Below, piece by piece: positions 51,101 through 55,703 of a stretch of 64,000 nucleotides of DNA. The position numbers were made by a program, and so were the translations under genes. Origin of the DNA: Phoronis australis (lineage: Eukaryota; Phoronida; Phoronidae); the NCBI GenBank assembly GCA_002633005.1, contig NMRA01000547.1:223559-287558 (forward strand), in the 5' to 3' direction. The stretch's first letter is position 1; every line of letters starts with the position of its first letter. The notes under the pieces are model-generated. The model was given only the letters and a program-made list of their open reading frames with translations. It was not told the origin of the DNA and did no database searches.

Positions 51101-53592
51101 GTTCTTCATATAAAGGGAAAGGCAATTTACACAAGGAGTACAAAACTTGGCCCGTGGCTGACGCAACTAACAGAACTACCATCATTGAGACCCATAGGAA
51201 AGTCTAAACGATTGAGGTGGGGGCAAAATATCAATGACTAACAGTGACTGACAAAGTTAGCGCAACGGAGAGGTTATTTTTGAAACTATGGTTGGGTGTT
51301 AAAGACTAATTGAACAAGGTGTTTTATGGTTAGAAGTCAGGAAAATATGGAGTCCCCGTCATAGCACAACCCATTGACATGCTAACTGCACACTTTTGCC
51401 AGTCAGTGCATGCTTTCAAAGTGTTGCCCGACGTCCACATAGGGAGTTTATAAGTACACCTTTTGAGATGTGATCAAAAAATGTGTCACAAGGCTAAAGT
51501 TGAATCAACACTATCTAATCACACCAAGCCGGTACACTGTTTTATTTAGGACTGCCACCATTCTCTTCTTGATGTGCAACTTATGTGATGTGTGCACGTC
51601 CAAGTTTCCACACTTGAACCGCTGGAATACAAGATATATTGACAGCAAGATGTGCGTGACACATGACTCACATATATATGTTGTGTGTAATGCCCCAGAA
51701 ACGAGGGCTTGAGAATTTATAGCCAACTTATGATTACTCTGTTGAAAAAGAGGTTATGACCATCGTTAGGCAAGTAATAGCCAAGTGCAGTCATCTTCTC
51801 GTTTAATTGACAACATTTCTAAGTCATGATCGTATACCGGGACCTTGCGCGTAAACAATCGGACCGACCAGTGCCGCAGTGATTTATTGTCAGGGATATT
51901 GTTAGTGGATAACCAGCACATCGGTAAGTTTATTGTTGTCAGATTTCGTATAAAACGTAGCTTCAAAACTTGGTTCACTGTGAGTCAATTGATAACGCCC
52001 TATCACAGATCTCTGCCGCAGTTTAATATGATGGGTTCGAAGGGTGCTTCACCTGACACGATTGTTTTGGTTAGTAATCGCCTTATCAATGGACATTGAT
52101 GCCTAAAGTCGACGATCTTTCTAATTGATGACATTCCTTTAGCAAACTATGTAATTTTTTACAGTCCCTGCTGGTGATCATATGTTCAGGTTGTGGTTAG
52201 TGCGGTAGTGTATTGGTCACAAAGATGATGTCAATGCACCAGTCGACTGATAGGTTAAGCAAATGCGAGGGGTCTCTGATGGGGGCACATAATATGGGGG
52301 CATAAAATGTGCAATAATTAATTAGTGGTTGTGAGGAATAAAATGAAGCAAAGATATGTTGCACAAAAGTACACGTATTTAACATATATCTAAAAGGCAG
52401 TTGGCTCATTTTACTCTCTCTATTTAAAATGGTTACTAGTGTCACACTTGTCTGAAAAAAGCCTAGTTGTCGCCAAAATCAAAACCTATTAAAAAATTCA
52501 TTACAATCCATCCAGGACCTCCTGCAGAAGAAACAGAGACAAACATAAAATAGAATTGCCACTATGAGGCACAGTTATAATCTGTTGCAACATTCATAGG
52601 AATACATTTGCCATATTTCACAAAGATCCTACGAGTAATTAAGGAAATACAGCTATGGATGCAAAACTAAATTGACACAATAGAGAACATCAAAGTTGTT
52701 GGGCACCTCCGGAAATCAATGACTCATGAAGTTGTCAGTTGGAAAAATTGTGCCACATGCAGGTAGTAGGCCTATGACGTCATATCCCCTGGTGTGCGCT
52801 GTGTAAAAATGGCCAGTTTCCAATTTTGGGGACTGAACGAAGGACTGCTCGAGGAAAAAGTTTGATAAGGGGAGAATTTGTTCTAGTTGGAAGGAATTAA
52901 AGACATCAACAGCCTCCTAAGGTGTCCCTCTATGTGTCTAAGGTATCTATCTATCTCTATCAATGTGACTTTGATGATATAATCAGTGTGAGACATAATT
53001 CGCTGAAAAGCTTCCAGTTTATGAAGCTCCTATAGGAGTTCCACCATCCCTACTGGCCAGCTAGAGATGGTGGACACTGTCTAAACTTGTACATATGACC
53101 TTACAGAAATCACAATTGCACTTGCACAGATTTTGGAAATGCTTCAAGGATAGTTTTTCAAAGTCGTGGATGCTCAAGGCTGCTTTCAGATAATTGGAAG
53201 GGCGATCCATGTTTTTACTCCTTGGAATTTCAAGCTATAATAACTATACTTTTTTGTATTGAAATGAGGAATTGGGAGTTCTTACACATGGCGAAAATTG
53301 TCACAAGCGAGACTTTAATCTGGAAAGCACATGCAGTTTCCTACAGTCCATATAGTCATATAGTGAGAACACTATACAGAAGCTATCGAAACTGGCTAAC
53401 CTCTTGATATGTGGGCGCAATATGATTACAACAGGCGGTTATAAAAGGTAAGCAAAGCAATCATTACAACACTCAAGAGTCAATACTCACCAAACCAGAA
53501 CTTTCCCGTACTGCCTGCGAAACTGATTCTCTTAGTTGAGCGGCCATCCCAGGCCTTATCAAACCCTTGGTGAATCTTCTATGCTCAGCCAT
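3048..53592 (-). CDS. DOCK9/10/11-like (zizimin) guanine-nucleotide exchange factor, 5' part of gene
   Basis: Overview of a gene that runs out of the window at its 3' end. Thirteen exons were found: 53491-53592, 33564-33680, 31750-31922, 30426-30498, 27369-27473, 26868-26999, 25502-25661, 20038-20111, 18352-18435, 14339-14494, 13407-13625, 7283-7485 and 3048-3164 (1,715 nt, 571 codons plus 2 nt). All introns are GT-AG and phases agree at every junction. The family signature starts with [11 protein letters not shown], then VVEPLDYE, then a PH domain (about residues 165-275), then [12 protein letters not shown] and MPFAWAAR. These match the zizimin subfamily in order and spacing. Zizimins load GTP onto Cdc42/Rac through a C-terminal DHR-2 domain and use the PH and DHR-1 domains for membrane binding; DHR-1 and DHR-2 are not in this window. 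DOCK9, DOCK10 and DOCK11 cannot be told apart, and an invertebrate probably has one pro-orthologue. Intron 1 is 19.8 kb and full of mobile elements. Confidence 0.93.
3434..4313 (+). mobile_element. Head/array repeat element, copy 2, 3' truncated
   Basis: Diverged head (ACACGAGCAACGTCGAGCG, then ATGCGCCCAC) followed by six or so monomers with GCCACTAGG-GGC centres, breaking off at about 4313 without the tail. It lies about 270 bp from DOCK exon 13. Non-coding. Confidence 0.75.
4360..4475. repeat. Near-perfect long hairpin (foldback), arms about 57 bp
   Basis: The left arm (TCCTACACGAGTCTCAGG ... GGGCAAAACCTC ... GTCAAAA) pairs with the right arm (TTTTGACAAAATTTCC ... GAGGTTTTGCCC ... GAGACGAGAGTAGGA). 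There are a few mismatches and essentially no loop. It follows directly on the truncated end of copy 2. It could be a foldback MITE; a transcript would fold as a long dsRNA hairpin. Confidence 0.75.
4476..5484. other. Intron sequence without recognised genes
   Basis: Open frames of up to about 98 codons occur on both strands here (4705-5001 plus, 4931-5173 minus). They show no family signature, overlap each other and have no conserved-looking features. Treated as unassigned intron 12 sequence. Confidence 0.5.
5485..5925 (-). mobile_element. LINE 3' end: ORF2 C-terminus and 3' UTR
   Basis: Read on the minus strand, 5772-5912 encodes [20 protein letters not shown] followed by [16 protein letters not shown] and a stop. 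This is the usual C-terminal end of non-LTR retrotransposon ORF2 (F.y.a...WN.LP...r.s.s...FK). A 3' UTR follows with the paired words GAGGGCCCTC and CCACCCTCATT seen in many such LINEs, ending in an ATT-rich microsatellite near 5485. It is a 5'-truncated dead copy. The clade cannot be settled from this piece. Confidence 0.7.
5926..7282. other. Intron 12 sequence with one orphan transposon end
   Basis: Near 6319-6480 there is TACCGTGAACTCGCGAG with GCGCTTAA/GCGATTA words. It resembles the termini and subterminal repeats of the ACCGTA-type elements at 39469-40955 and 48101-50535. No matching second end was found. The rest is unassigned. Confidence 0.4.
7283..7485 (-). CDS. DOCK exon 12
   Basis: 203 nt, entering in phase 0 after CCATTTCTAG and leaving in phase 2 before GTAAGT. 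Contains [29 protein letters not shown] and [11 protein letters not shown]. The IFLVARIEKVLQ and [10 protein letters not shown] signatures are diagnostic of DOCK9/10/11. Confidence 0.97.
7486..8159. other. Intron 11 sequence, nothing recognised
   Basis: AT-rich sequence next to DOCK exon 12. Open frames here are short and without family features. No repeat boundary was seen. Confidence 0.4.
10244..10497 (+). pseudogene. Degenerate THAP domain of the Kolobok-like transposase
   Basis: One frame gives [11 protein letters not shown], a stop, then AAARKAGI. After a frame change at the run of T's near 10330 it gives [20 protein letters not shown] and further. This is the C-x4-C start and the F-P-W core of a THAP zinc finger. 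The expected later Cys/His pair reads VYGLQ, so the third and fourth zinc ligands are lost. THAP domains bind transposon ends in P and Kolobok transposases. The copy is dead. Confidence 0.65.
10485..10667 (-). CDS. Small acidic open frame, possible Kolobok accessory ORF
   Basis: ATG at 10667. It encodes [20 protein letters not shown] and [20 protein letters not shown] and ends after 60 codons. A possible splice donor (TTTG|GTAAGC) lies just before the stop. The Y.FEPEYS.EE..RR type of acidic N-terminus recalls small proteins that end in a P2X7-like cysteine-rich domain and are common near THAP transposases in invertebrate genomes. The cysteine-rich part is not found here. It runs tail to tail with the THAP frame. 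Tentative. Confidence 0.4.
   Translation of the reverse strand: MASRNPRADLDELELISSDFASGSLSFTGYQFKQEYSDEEILERRREQTQTLNGTYGVIW
12262..12340. mobile_element. Fragment of a GGCGGATC-type terminal repeat
   Basis: CCCCCCTAAATAAAAATCC followed by TGGATCCGCC resembles the termini of the 981-bp element at 56706-57686. The homologous site in copy B (near 46230) lacks about 80 bp, so this is a small insertion or deletion derivative in copy A. Confidence 0.45.
13407..13625 (-). CDS. DOCK exon 11
   Basis: 73 codons, phase 0 at both ends (TGTTTTCAG acceptor, GTGAGT donor). Starts [20 protein letters not shown], then [16 protein letters not shown], ending LMFPKA. It matches the VEPFF.NLALFD...ISADFH.D segment conserved in all zizimins. 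A fragment of the dispersed head/tail repeat ends about 100 bp away in the next intron. Confidence 0.95.
13626..14338. other. Intron 10 sequence, nothing recognised
   Basis: AT-rich intron between DOCK exons 10 and 11 with no repeat boundary or coding signal that I could support. Confidence 0.4.
14339..14494 (-). CDS. DOCK exon 10
   Basis: 52 codons, phase 0 at both ends, from TTTTGTAG to a weak donor, AAT|GTATTG. Encodes [20 protein letters not shown] and [13 protein letters not shown], equivalent to the RFLVNC..LTFNI segment of DOCK11. It was found by matching phase and family order between exons 9 and 11. The weak donor makes this one of the less certain 3' borders, though the protein joins cleanly to exon 11. 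Confidence 0.85.
15205..17541 (-). mobile_element. CAG...CTG DNA transposon with TAAAT duplication and THAP remnant (family 2)
   Basis: Ends CAGGGCTGTAGGAAGC (15205) and CTTCCTACGGGCCTG (to 17541) are imperfect inverted repeats. TAAAT directly abuts both (15200-15204 and 17542-17546). Length is 2,337 bp. A broken THAP domain lies inside on the minus strand. Superfamily is unresolved: the termini look hAT-like, while THAP points to P or Kolobok. It lies in DOCK intron 9. Confidence 0.7.
16390..16700 (-). pseudogene. Broken THAP-domain transposase start
   Basis: On the minus strand one frame starts [14 protein letters not shown] (ATG near 16696), the C-x4-C of a THAP finger. After a frameshift near 16650 the next frame reads [19 protein letters not shown]. 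Past a stop it reads GKHFQPSDY and later QRLKKGIW. This follows THAP order (C..C, HrFPkD, W, C..HF, rrLkpgAvP); the expected Cys before HF reads Gly. There is at least one frameshift and one stop. It was probably the N-terminus of this element's transposase. Confidence 0.7.
17547..18351. other. Intron 9 sequence, nothing recognised
   Basis: Sequence between the family 2 transposon and DOCK exon 9. No gene or repeat end was identified. Confidence 0.4.
18352..18435 (-). CDS. DOCK exon 9
   Basis: 28 codons, phase 0 at both ends (TTATCATTCAG acceptor, GTAAGT donor). Encodes [20 protein letters not shown] and FHIYPNLP. It matches the YGRET...DGRQNLF segment of zizimins. Confidence 0.9.
18790..19330 (+). 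pseudogene. Penelope-like retroelement fragment (RT C-terminal part)
   Basis: Plus-strand frames give [15 protein letters not shown], then [10 protein letters not shown] (other frame), [34 protein letters not shown] and [15 protein letters not shown]. In that order these are the thumb and connector hallmarks of Penelope-like reverse transcriptases (LPFLD; YRKPTHTDRYL.F.S.HH; TL..RA; AL..NGYP.W; IPYV.GVSE.L.R). Several frameshifts and stops are present and the upstream catalytic RT is missing. It is a 5'-truncated relic in DOCK intron 8, opposite to the gene. Confidence 0.8.
19331..20037. other. Intron 8 sequence, nothing recognised
   Basis: AT-rich sequence between the Penelope-like relic and DOCK exon 8 with no supported feature. 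Confidence 0.4.
20038..20111 (-). CDS. DOCK exon 8
   Basis: 74 nt that complete the split codon from exon 7 and return to phase 0 (acceptor TAATTTCAG, donor GTTTGT). Encodes [20 protein letters not shown] plus LK. The NPELLK end matches the HPELMK segment that follows the PH domain in DOCK9-11. Confidence 0.85.
20112..20801. other. Intron 7 sequence, nothing recognised
   Basis: Unique AT-rich sequence with a short TATATATA run near 20420. No gene or element end seen. Confidence 0.4.
21251..22030 (+). mobile_element. Solo LTR, 780 bp
   Basis: Begins TGTCATG and ends CTGACA (TG...CA). The flanks GACTC (left) and GAGTA (right) align with the same five bases of the host monomer (consensus CAGACTCGAAAAC), so they are a diverged 5-bp duplication. 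Inside are a 21-bp minisatellite, a TATTTATAG promoter-like box near 21690 and a diverged direct duplication of about 60 bp (about 21832-21955). The 3' end forms a CTGTCAG/CTGACAG hairpin. No coding region. Confidence 0.7.
21592..21672. repeat. 21-bp minisatellite, about 4 copies
   Basis: Unit CTTGAACTGACTTGATCTTC plus T is repeated about four times with single changes, inside the solo LTR upstream of its TATA-like box. Confidence 0.85.
23085..24900 (+). mobile_element. Head/array repeat element, copy 4, with two successive tails
   Basis: Head ACAAGAGCAATGCGGAG, array of monomers in the three-step order, then the 3' tail (ACGGCAATATGCACCCAC, CATAAAA) at about 24660-24725. One extra monomer and a second tail follow, ending near 24900. 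The doubled 3' end suggests read-through or capture of a second copy's end. Non-coding. Confidence 0.75.
24901..25501. other. Intron 7 sequence next to DOCK exon 7
   Basis: Open frames on the plus strand (24916-25409) have no family signature. No repeat end seen beyond the tail of copy 4. Confidence 0.4.
25502..25661 (-). CDS. DOCK exon 7 (end of PH domain)
   Basis: 160 nt after CTTCCACAG, leaving in phase 1 at G|GTGGGA. Contains [20 protein letters not shown] and [15 protein letters not shown]. The TEEWI tryptophan is the invariant residue of the PH C-terminal helix, so the domain is complete across exons 5-7. Confidence 0.95.
25662..26410. other. Intron 6 sequence, nothing recognised
   Basis: AT-rich, without supported features; lies between DOCK exon 7 and the foldback MITE. 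Confidence 0.4.
26411..26641. mobile_element. Foldback MITE with about 58-bp terminal inverted repeats
   Basis: The left arm CCCAGAATTCCCCC ... GAGATACGGACATGCGCAAA matches the reverse complement of the right end (TTTGCGCATGTCCGTATCTC ... GGGGGAATTCTGGGAG) over about 58 bp at roughly 90 percent. Total length is about 231 bp, with a single undetermined base at 26517. No target duplication could be assigned. It lies in DOCK intron 6. Confidence 0.8.
26868..26999 (-). CDS. DOCK exon 6 (middle of PH domain)
   Basis: 44 codons, phase 0 at both ends (CTGTGCAG acceptor, GTAACA donor). Encodes [38 protein letters not shown] and AADVVK. The basic KKRY followed by YL is the usual PH strand 2/3, and KG.IYLD is typical of zizimin PH domains. 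Confidence 0.94.
27369..27473 (-). CDS. DOCK exon 5 (start of PH domain)
   Basis: 35 codons, phase 0 at both ends (TTTGCAG acceptor, GTAAAG donor). Encodes [20 protein letters not shown] and SSFSFTK. The [10 protein letters not shown] part is the first beta strand of the PH domain (zizimin form: I.K.GWL.KGN). Confidence 0.93.
27474..27976. other. Intron 4 sequence with a small inverted repeat
   Basis: AACCGTGAAATACGG near 27656 and CCGTATTTCACAGTT near 27723 are inverted copies about 80 bp apart, possibly a MITE remnant. Nothing else recognised. Confidence 0.4.
27977..29967 (+). mobile_element. Head/array repeat element, copy 5, most complete (head, array, tail)
   Basis: The best-preserved member. 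The head at 27977 has the CAACGC-AGA-GCGTTG hairpin and ATGCGCCCAC. The long array at 28356-29800 repeats the three-monomer unit about every 450 bp (the GGCACACCGGTAGTCG words near 28860, 29310 and 29762). The tail at about 29870-29967 has ACGGACGG repeats, an ATGCGTCCACATAT/ATATGTGGGCGCAT hairpin and CATAAAA. It includes a 24-bp direct duplication at about 28365-28412. Non-coding and antisense to DOCK. Confidence 0.85.
28356..29800 (+). repeat. Higher-order tandem array: three ~150-bp monomers per ~450-bp unit
   Basis: Monomer A has ATTGCCACTAGGGGGCAC, monomer B has CTGCCACTAGGAGGCGCC, and monomer C has TGGCCACTAGGTGGCGC. Each is followed by GTAGTCGAA-like, CAAATTTCA-like and GATACA-like words, so the three are diverged relatives. 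ABC units repeat with far higher similarity to each other than A, B and C show among themselves. Confidence 0.85.
30426..30498 (-). CDS. DOCK exon 4
   Basis: 73 nt that restore phase 0 (acceptor GTTCACTTTCAG, donor GTAAGC). Encodes [20 protein letters not shown] and a short acidic tail. It corresponds to the linker before the PH domain, which is acidic in vertebrate zizimins too. Confidence 0.88.
30570..31345 (+). mobile_element. Degenerate head/array repeat copy with 3' tail
   Basis: Diverged monomers (GCAACTAGGGGGCACC near 30588, GCAACTAGATGG near 30664) end in a tail with ATGGCAATATGCATCCAC near 31310. No head was found. It lies between DOCK exons 4 and 3. Confidence 0.6.
31750..31922 (-). 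CDS. DOCK exon 3
   Basis: 173 nt, entering in phase 0 after ATTGCCAG and leaving in phase 2 before GTGAGT. Encodes a stretch with [20 protein letters not shown] and [13 protein letters not shown]. This is the most conserved block of the zizimin N-terminal region (family form: [21 protein letters not shown]). Confidence 0.94.
31923..33563. other. Intron 2 sequence, nothing recognised
   Basis: 1.6 kb of AT-rich sequence between DOCK exons 3 and 2. Open frames (32053-32292 and 32517-32798 minus) show no family features. Confidence 0.4.
33564..33680 (-). CDS. DOCK exon 2
   Basis: 39 codons, phase 0 at both ends, between CTGTTTACAG and GTAAGT. Contains [15 protein letters not shown] and [15 protein letters not shown], a conserved stretch directly after the zizimin N-terminus. 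It lies 19.8 kb from exon 1, so intron 1 is the largest intron in the window. Confidence 0.93.
34057..35455. repeat. Large imperfect inverted repeat, arms about 190 bp
   Basis: The minus strand of about 34057-34240 resembles the plus strand of about 35265-35455. Shared words are ACAGTTGATTGAA, TAGGTGACA, GACCCAAAAGAG, GGTAGAACGCCAA, TTTACT and ATGACA. About 1 kb separates the arms. It may be a foldback element or two opposed copies of one repeat, and it lies in DOCK intron 1. It explains the open frame at 34125-34367, which I do not call a gene. Confidence 0.6.
35873..37470 (+). mobile_element. Head/array repeat element, copy 6 (head, array, tail)
   Basis: Head ACAAGAGCAACGCAGAGCG at 35873, array with alternating GGGGGCAC, GGAGGCGCC and GGTGGCGC monomers, and tail at about 37400-37470 (GGACGGAGATGACTGC, then GTGGGCGCATAAAA). 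A GTC trinucleotide run lies at 36523-36543. Non-coding. Confidence 0.85.
38901..39376. mobile_element. 476-bp CAG...CTG element with 6-bp duplication
   Basis: Perfect 13-bp termini CAGGGCTTGGAAT and ATTCCAAGCCCTG. ATGGAT is duplicated exactly on both sides (38895-38900 and 39377-39382). The interior has GCGGAAA-type subterminal repeats. Non-autonomous; hAT-like termini, with the 6-bp duplication noted as atypical. Confidence 0.85.
39469..40955. mobile_element. DNA transposon with TACCGT...ACGGTA ends
   Basis: Left TACCGTGTTTGCTCTAATAA and the reverse complement of the right end (TACCGTATTCGTTCTAATAA) agree at 17 of 20 positions, followed by CCACCC/CCGCCC. Flanks are compatible with a TA duplication, but TA is also part of the inverted repeat. 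1,487 bp, with no recognised transposase. It interrupts repeat copy 7. Confidence 0.75.
41103..41256. repeat. 11-bp minisatellite, about 14 copies
   Basis: GGACGGAAGCC is repeated without visible interruption for about 154 bp, at the place in the tail where other copies have short ACGG runs. It creates long artificial open frames on the minus strand, which I reject as genes. Confidence 0.95.
41310..42777. other. Intron 1 sequence, nothing recognised
   Basis: AT-rich sequence without supported genes or element ends. Confidence 0.4.
42778..46816. mobile_element. Family 1 DNA transposon, copy B (left end missing)
   Basis: Aligns by eye with 8648-10092 and 11763-13128 of copy A. It opens at GAGAAAATGTTTAGATTATG and closes with CTGCAGCTCGTTATGTCGAG. 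It has no Kolobok insert but has its own insertion at about 44414-46136. A 140-bp stretch at about 43492-43668 with opposed GACCAATC/GATTGGTC words is absent from copy A. Confidence 0.7.
44414..46136. mobile_element. TIR element inserted in copy B
   Basis: ATAGACCGGGCAC at the left and GTGCCCGGTCTAT at the right form a perfect 13-bp inverted repeat. Subterminal CATATTGGAGAGTGCTAC and its complement lie about 50-60 bp inside each end. About 1.7 kb; no transposase was recognised and the superfamily is unknown. Confidence 0.7.
46817..48100. other. Intron 1 sequence, nothing recognised
   Basis: A few open frames (47845-48060 plus, acidic; 47662-47856 minus) carry no recognisable family. No element ends seen. 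Confidence 0.4.
48101..50535. mobile_element. DNA transposon with ACCGTAAACG...CGTTTACGGT ends
   Basis: The termini match over about 27 bp with one mismatch (ACCGTAAACGTTCGGGTTAA and onward). Flanks are ATATAT on both sides, compatible with a TA duplication. Subterminal repeats of the type GGTTAAGCGCCCATCCCC occur inside both ends. It encloses a diverged fragment of family 1 (about 48880-49790). 2,435 bp; no transposase recognised. Confidence 0.75.
48880..49790. mobile_element. Family 1 transposon fragment, copy C
   Basis: Internal segment homologous to about 9660-12600 of copy A without the Kolobok. Shared words include AGAATAATTTTGTTT, GGGAACATCGAGCC and CCACCACAAAGTTTGGTAAG-type strings. 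It lies inside the 48101-50535 element. Confidence 0.55.
50985..51270. repeat. Diverged direct repeat
   Basis: Two related stretches share AAGGTCTAAGCTATTGAGG / GAAAGTCTAAACGATTGAGG followed by GGGGCAAAATATCAA and GACAAA...TTAGC. They are about 190 bp apart. Origin unknown. Confidence 0.5.
51505..51960. mobile_element. Family 1 transposon fragment, copy D
   Basis: Shares AAGCCGGTACACTGTTTTAT, GTGCAACTT, CACTTGAACCGCTGGAATA and CAGTGCCGCAGTG with copies A and B. An internal piece only, with no termini. Confidence 0.6.
52430..52710 (+). mobile_element. Degenerate head/array repeat fragment
   Basis: Two old monomers (GTTACTAGTGTCACAC near 52432, TTGCCACTATGAGGCAC near 52556) with CATATTTCACAAAGATCC and ATACAGCTATGGATGCAAAA. 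No head or tail. Confidence 0.6.
52711..53490. other. Start of DOCK intron 1, nothing recognised
   Basis: Sequence directly 3' of exon 1 in the gene's direction. No conserved-looking element or repeat end was seen. Confidence 0.4.
53491..53592 (-). CDS. DOCK exon 1 (initiator exon)
   Basis: Begins with ATG at 53592-53590 and encodes 34 residues, [15 protein letters not shown] and onward, ending SSGL. A GTGAGT donor follows (plus-strand actcac at 485-490 of this kilobase). The start matches the conserved zizimin N-terminus (MAE.RKFTK, PG.AAELRQSVSEAVR). An upstream ATG in the leader is closed at once by ATA-TAA, so this ATG is the plausible start. Ends in phase 0. Confidence 0.9.
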
Positions 53593-54457
53593 TATATCAT
53601 AGTTTCATGAAACACATAAAATACGTAAAGTGCGGTCATGGATGTAGACGCTAGTTCATCTATGTCACGGTGAAGGAACATTTCCTTAAATTTCAGCCAT
53701 TTTAATCTGGCGGAATACTTTAATCACGCTACCTAGTGTTGAGAAACGAAAATAAAAACACCACTCCCGAGAGTAACGCCCATGATCACGAAAGACGTCG
53801 CTCTAGTCGGTTCAGTGGCGTCAGAGGGGGCGTCAGAATGCTGAATGTTGACCTACACTCTATGACAGTGCTATATCGTTTCTTATCCGCGCCAAATAAA
53901 CCGCAGAAAAACGATTCGTCATTTTTGTACCGAATTTGAATGACTTTTGTAGAAGTTCAGACTACGTTCTTTAAAATGGTAATTATAATCCTCGTAGTGG
54001 AGAAAATCTGAATTTATTGTAGACTCGTTTATGTATCACAATAAAGACTTATCTCCCTTGTCATGCATACTCGTGGAATGCCCTTTCCATGGAATCCCCG
54101 AGTAGAAACCATGGCGACGTATGCGGACGATATTGAGGAATCTTTTGTATTAATTGAAGCAATTTTAAAAGGAAAAACATCATTGAAACGATTTAGTTAT
54201 TACTAAGTGAACATAAAGCGCTCACTGTGCGATTAAAATAAAATAAAACTAGCAGAAGAAGCACAGTTGACAGATCAGCTAAATGATAGCCCGTGTGCTA
54301 TTGACGTTCCCACAATGAACTGCAATTTGTTTGCTTAAAGGCCCTGTATTTCACCAAACTTTAGTAGATCTTCCCTGCCCACCAACCACAATACCAGAAC
54401 AGCAACTTTTTTTCACGAGACGTTAGTGATGATGATACTGATGACGTTTTGTAGTAT
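53593..54457. promoter_or_regulatory. Region upstream of DOCK exon 1 (leader and possible promoter)
   Basis: This stretch sits between the DOCK start codon and the first retroelement sequence, so it should hold the 5' UTR and core promoter. No clear TATA box or initiator can be assigned. A CRE-like half palindrome GACGTC occurs near 53784. I see no other gene in it. The call rests on position only. Confidence 0.3.
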
Positions 54458-54616
54458 AGTGATATGATTAAAGGAAATTATCAAGCTGAAGTAGTGTATA
54501 CTCATCCAGAGGCTCTGACATCAACAAGTGACGGTGTGAAACGCTTGCAAAACAAGGAATTAGCTTCCAATGTGGCAATTGTGGTAATCGACGAAGGACA
54601 CATTGTGTCAGAATGA
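54458..54616 (+). pseudogene. RecQ-like helicase fragment
   Basis: An open stretch reads VVYTHPEALTSTSDGVKRLQ and VAIVVIDEGHIVSE, then a TGA stop. This is the motif Ia-II region of RecQ-type helicases (SPEAL...; IVVIDEAH.VSEW), with a DEGH box in place of DEAH. Motif I and everything after motif II are missing. It is a short relic, possibly of a dispersed helicase gene copy. A perfect hairpin follows. Confidence 0.6.
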
Positions 54617-54645
54617 TGAGTTTAATGCAGACAAAAAACACTTTC

Positions 54646-54696
54646 CATAATATCAGGAAGAGATAACCCGGATGGTTATCTCTTCCTGATGTTACG
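54646..54696. repeat. Short perfect hairpin
   Basis: ATCAGGAAGAGATAACC and GGTTATCTCTTCCTGAT are separated by about 5 bases. An 18-bp perfect stem lies between the helicase fragment and the Pao-type element. Confidence 0.85.
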
Positions 54697-54838
54697 GTAT
54701 TATTATTATACGCGTGTAACCCGCTGGGCCAACAACAAAAACAAGAGAGACATCTAATGTGCGTGTGGATGCGCTACATTATACTTAAACCAACGTCGGA
54801 GTTTGCCGGAAAAACTGATCGCGAGAAAGGCTCGTGTT

Positions 54839-54839
<1 letters not shown>

Positions 54840-54895
<56 letters not shown>

Positions 54896-54899
54896 GCAA
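54840..54899. repeat. CAA trinucleotide microsatellite
   Basis: About twenty near-perfect CAA/CAG/CAT units upstream of the Pao-type gag ATG. Read in frame they encode a glutamine run; a second short CAA run lies at 55222-55249. Confidence 0.95.
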
Positions 54900-54905
54900 C
54901 TGAAG

Positions 54906-55280
54906 ATGGAACAACAACTGTCGGCCATGAGAAAACAGCGCGGTGTCGCTAAAGGAGCCGTCACGAGGCTGATTAACCACGGTATCAGCCTCATGAAAAG
55001 CAAAGAAAACATTGATTCCATCATGCAGGAATTGCTGCCAGAAATAAACCAGTGTTTAGAGACTGCCCTTGAAGCACACACCGTGTACGACGAGCTACTG
55101 GAAGATGTAGAAAAGGAGGAATCAAGCGAGTACAAACAGAGACTGCTTGATTCCCCTAAAAAGTTTTTTGCTCAAGCGCAGAAATGGGTGAATGAAGAAG
55201 ACACCGATCCCAGTCATCAACTGCAACAACAACAACAACAGCAACAGACAACTGTAAGTGATTTATTTGTAAATGATATG
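54906..55280 (+). pseudogene. Outer Pao-type element: gag, N-terminal part
   Basis: An ATG in a reasonable context at 54906 opens a frame with KQRGVAKGAVTRL, a long helical Glu/Leu-rich stretch and a glutamine run. This is the layout of Pao gag N-termini (basic KG.vTR motif, then coiled coil). It is 125 codons to the insertion point. The frame is open right up to the inner LTR and is in the same register as the part that resumes at 61443, which marks a clean insertion. Confidence 0.75.
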
Positions 55281-55635
55281 TGTCACAGAATGTGTTATTG
55301 TGTTTTTGCTTCATTTAGTTTAGTCATCGCATTACATCACTTACTGTTGTTGTTTACTACCACTTTCTCCGCATGCACAAGATGAGTAATATTTCCTATT
55401 CCTAGAACTGGTTAATTCGTGTTTCTATGGTCTCTATATATATCACTTTCACTTATCTTATATTTTGAGAAGTATTATCCGTAGCTTCAGTAATATGAGT
55501 TGTTTCTCCGCATTGAGAGTTGTTCTAATCATTCGTTGACAGTCTTCAATATACTAGTCAAGACTCATCTCTTGTGTCCTTGCCTACGAACCACCTCGTA
55601 CACAACCAAACCGCATTTCCCGTGTACTCCCCACA
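55281..55635 (+). repeat. 5' LTR of the inner BEL-type element
   Basis: 355 bp, TGTCACAG...CCCCACA. It contains a TATATATA box near 55438. It differs from the 3' LTR by substitutions and by lacking a 48-bp segment. Confidence 0.93.
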
Positions 55636-55638
55636 TTT

Positions 55639-55662
55639 TGGTGCCGTGACTGAGGATTGAAG
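55639..55662 (+). other. Primer binding site, tRNA-His type
   Basis: TGGTGCCGTGAC starts four bases after the LTR. It is the exact complement of the 3' end of eukaryotic tRNA-His (acceptor stem plus CCA); the following TGAGGATTGAA continues with small differences. Confidence 0.8.
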
Positions 55663-55703
55663 ACTGGCTGCCTCACTTCATCGTTCGACTCATACTAGGC
55701 ACC

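Noticed and set aside
54774-55135. Minus-strand frames rich in Leu or Cys runs
   Set aside because: They are reverse readings of the CAA microsatellite and of the plus-strand gag frame.
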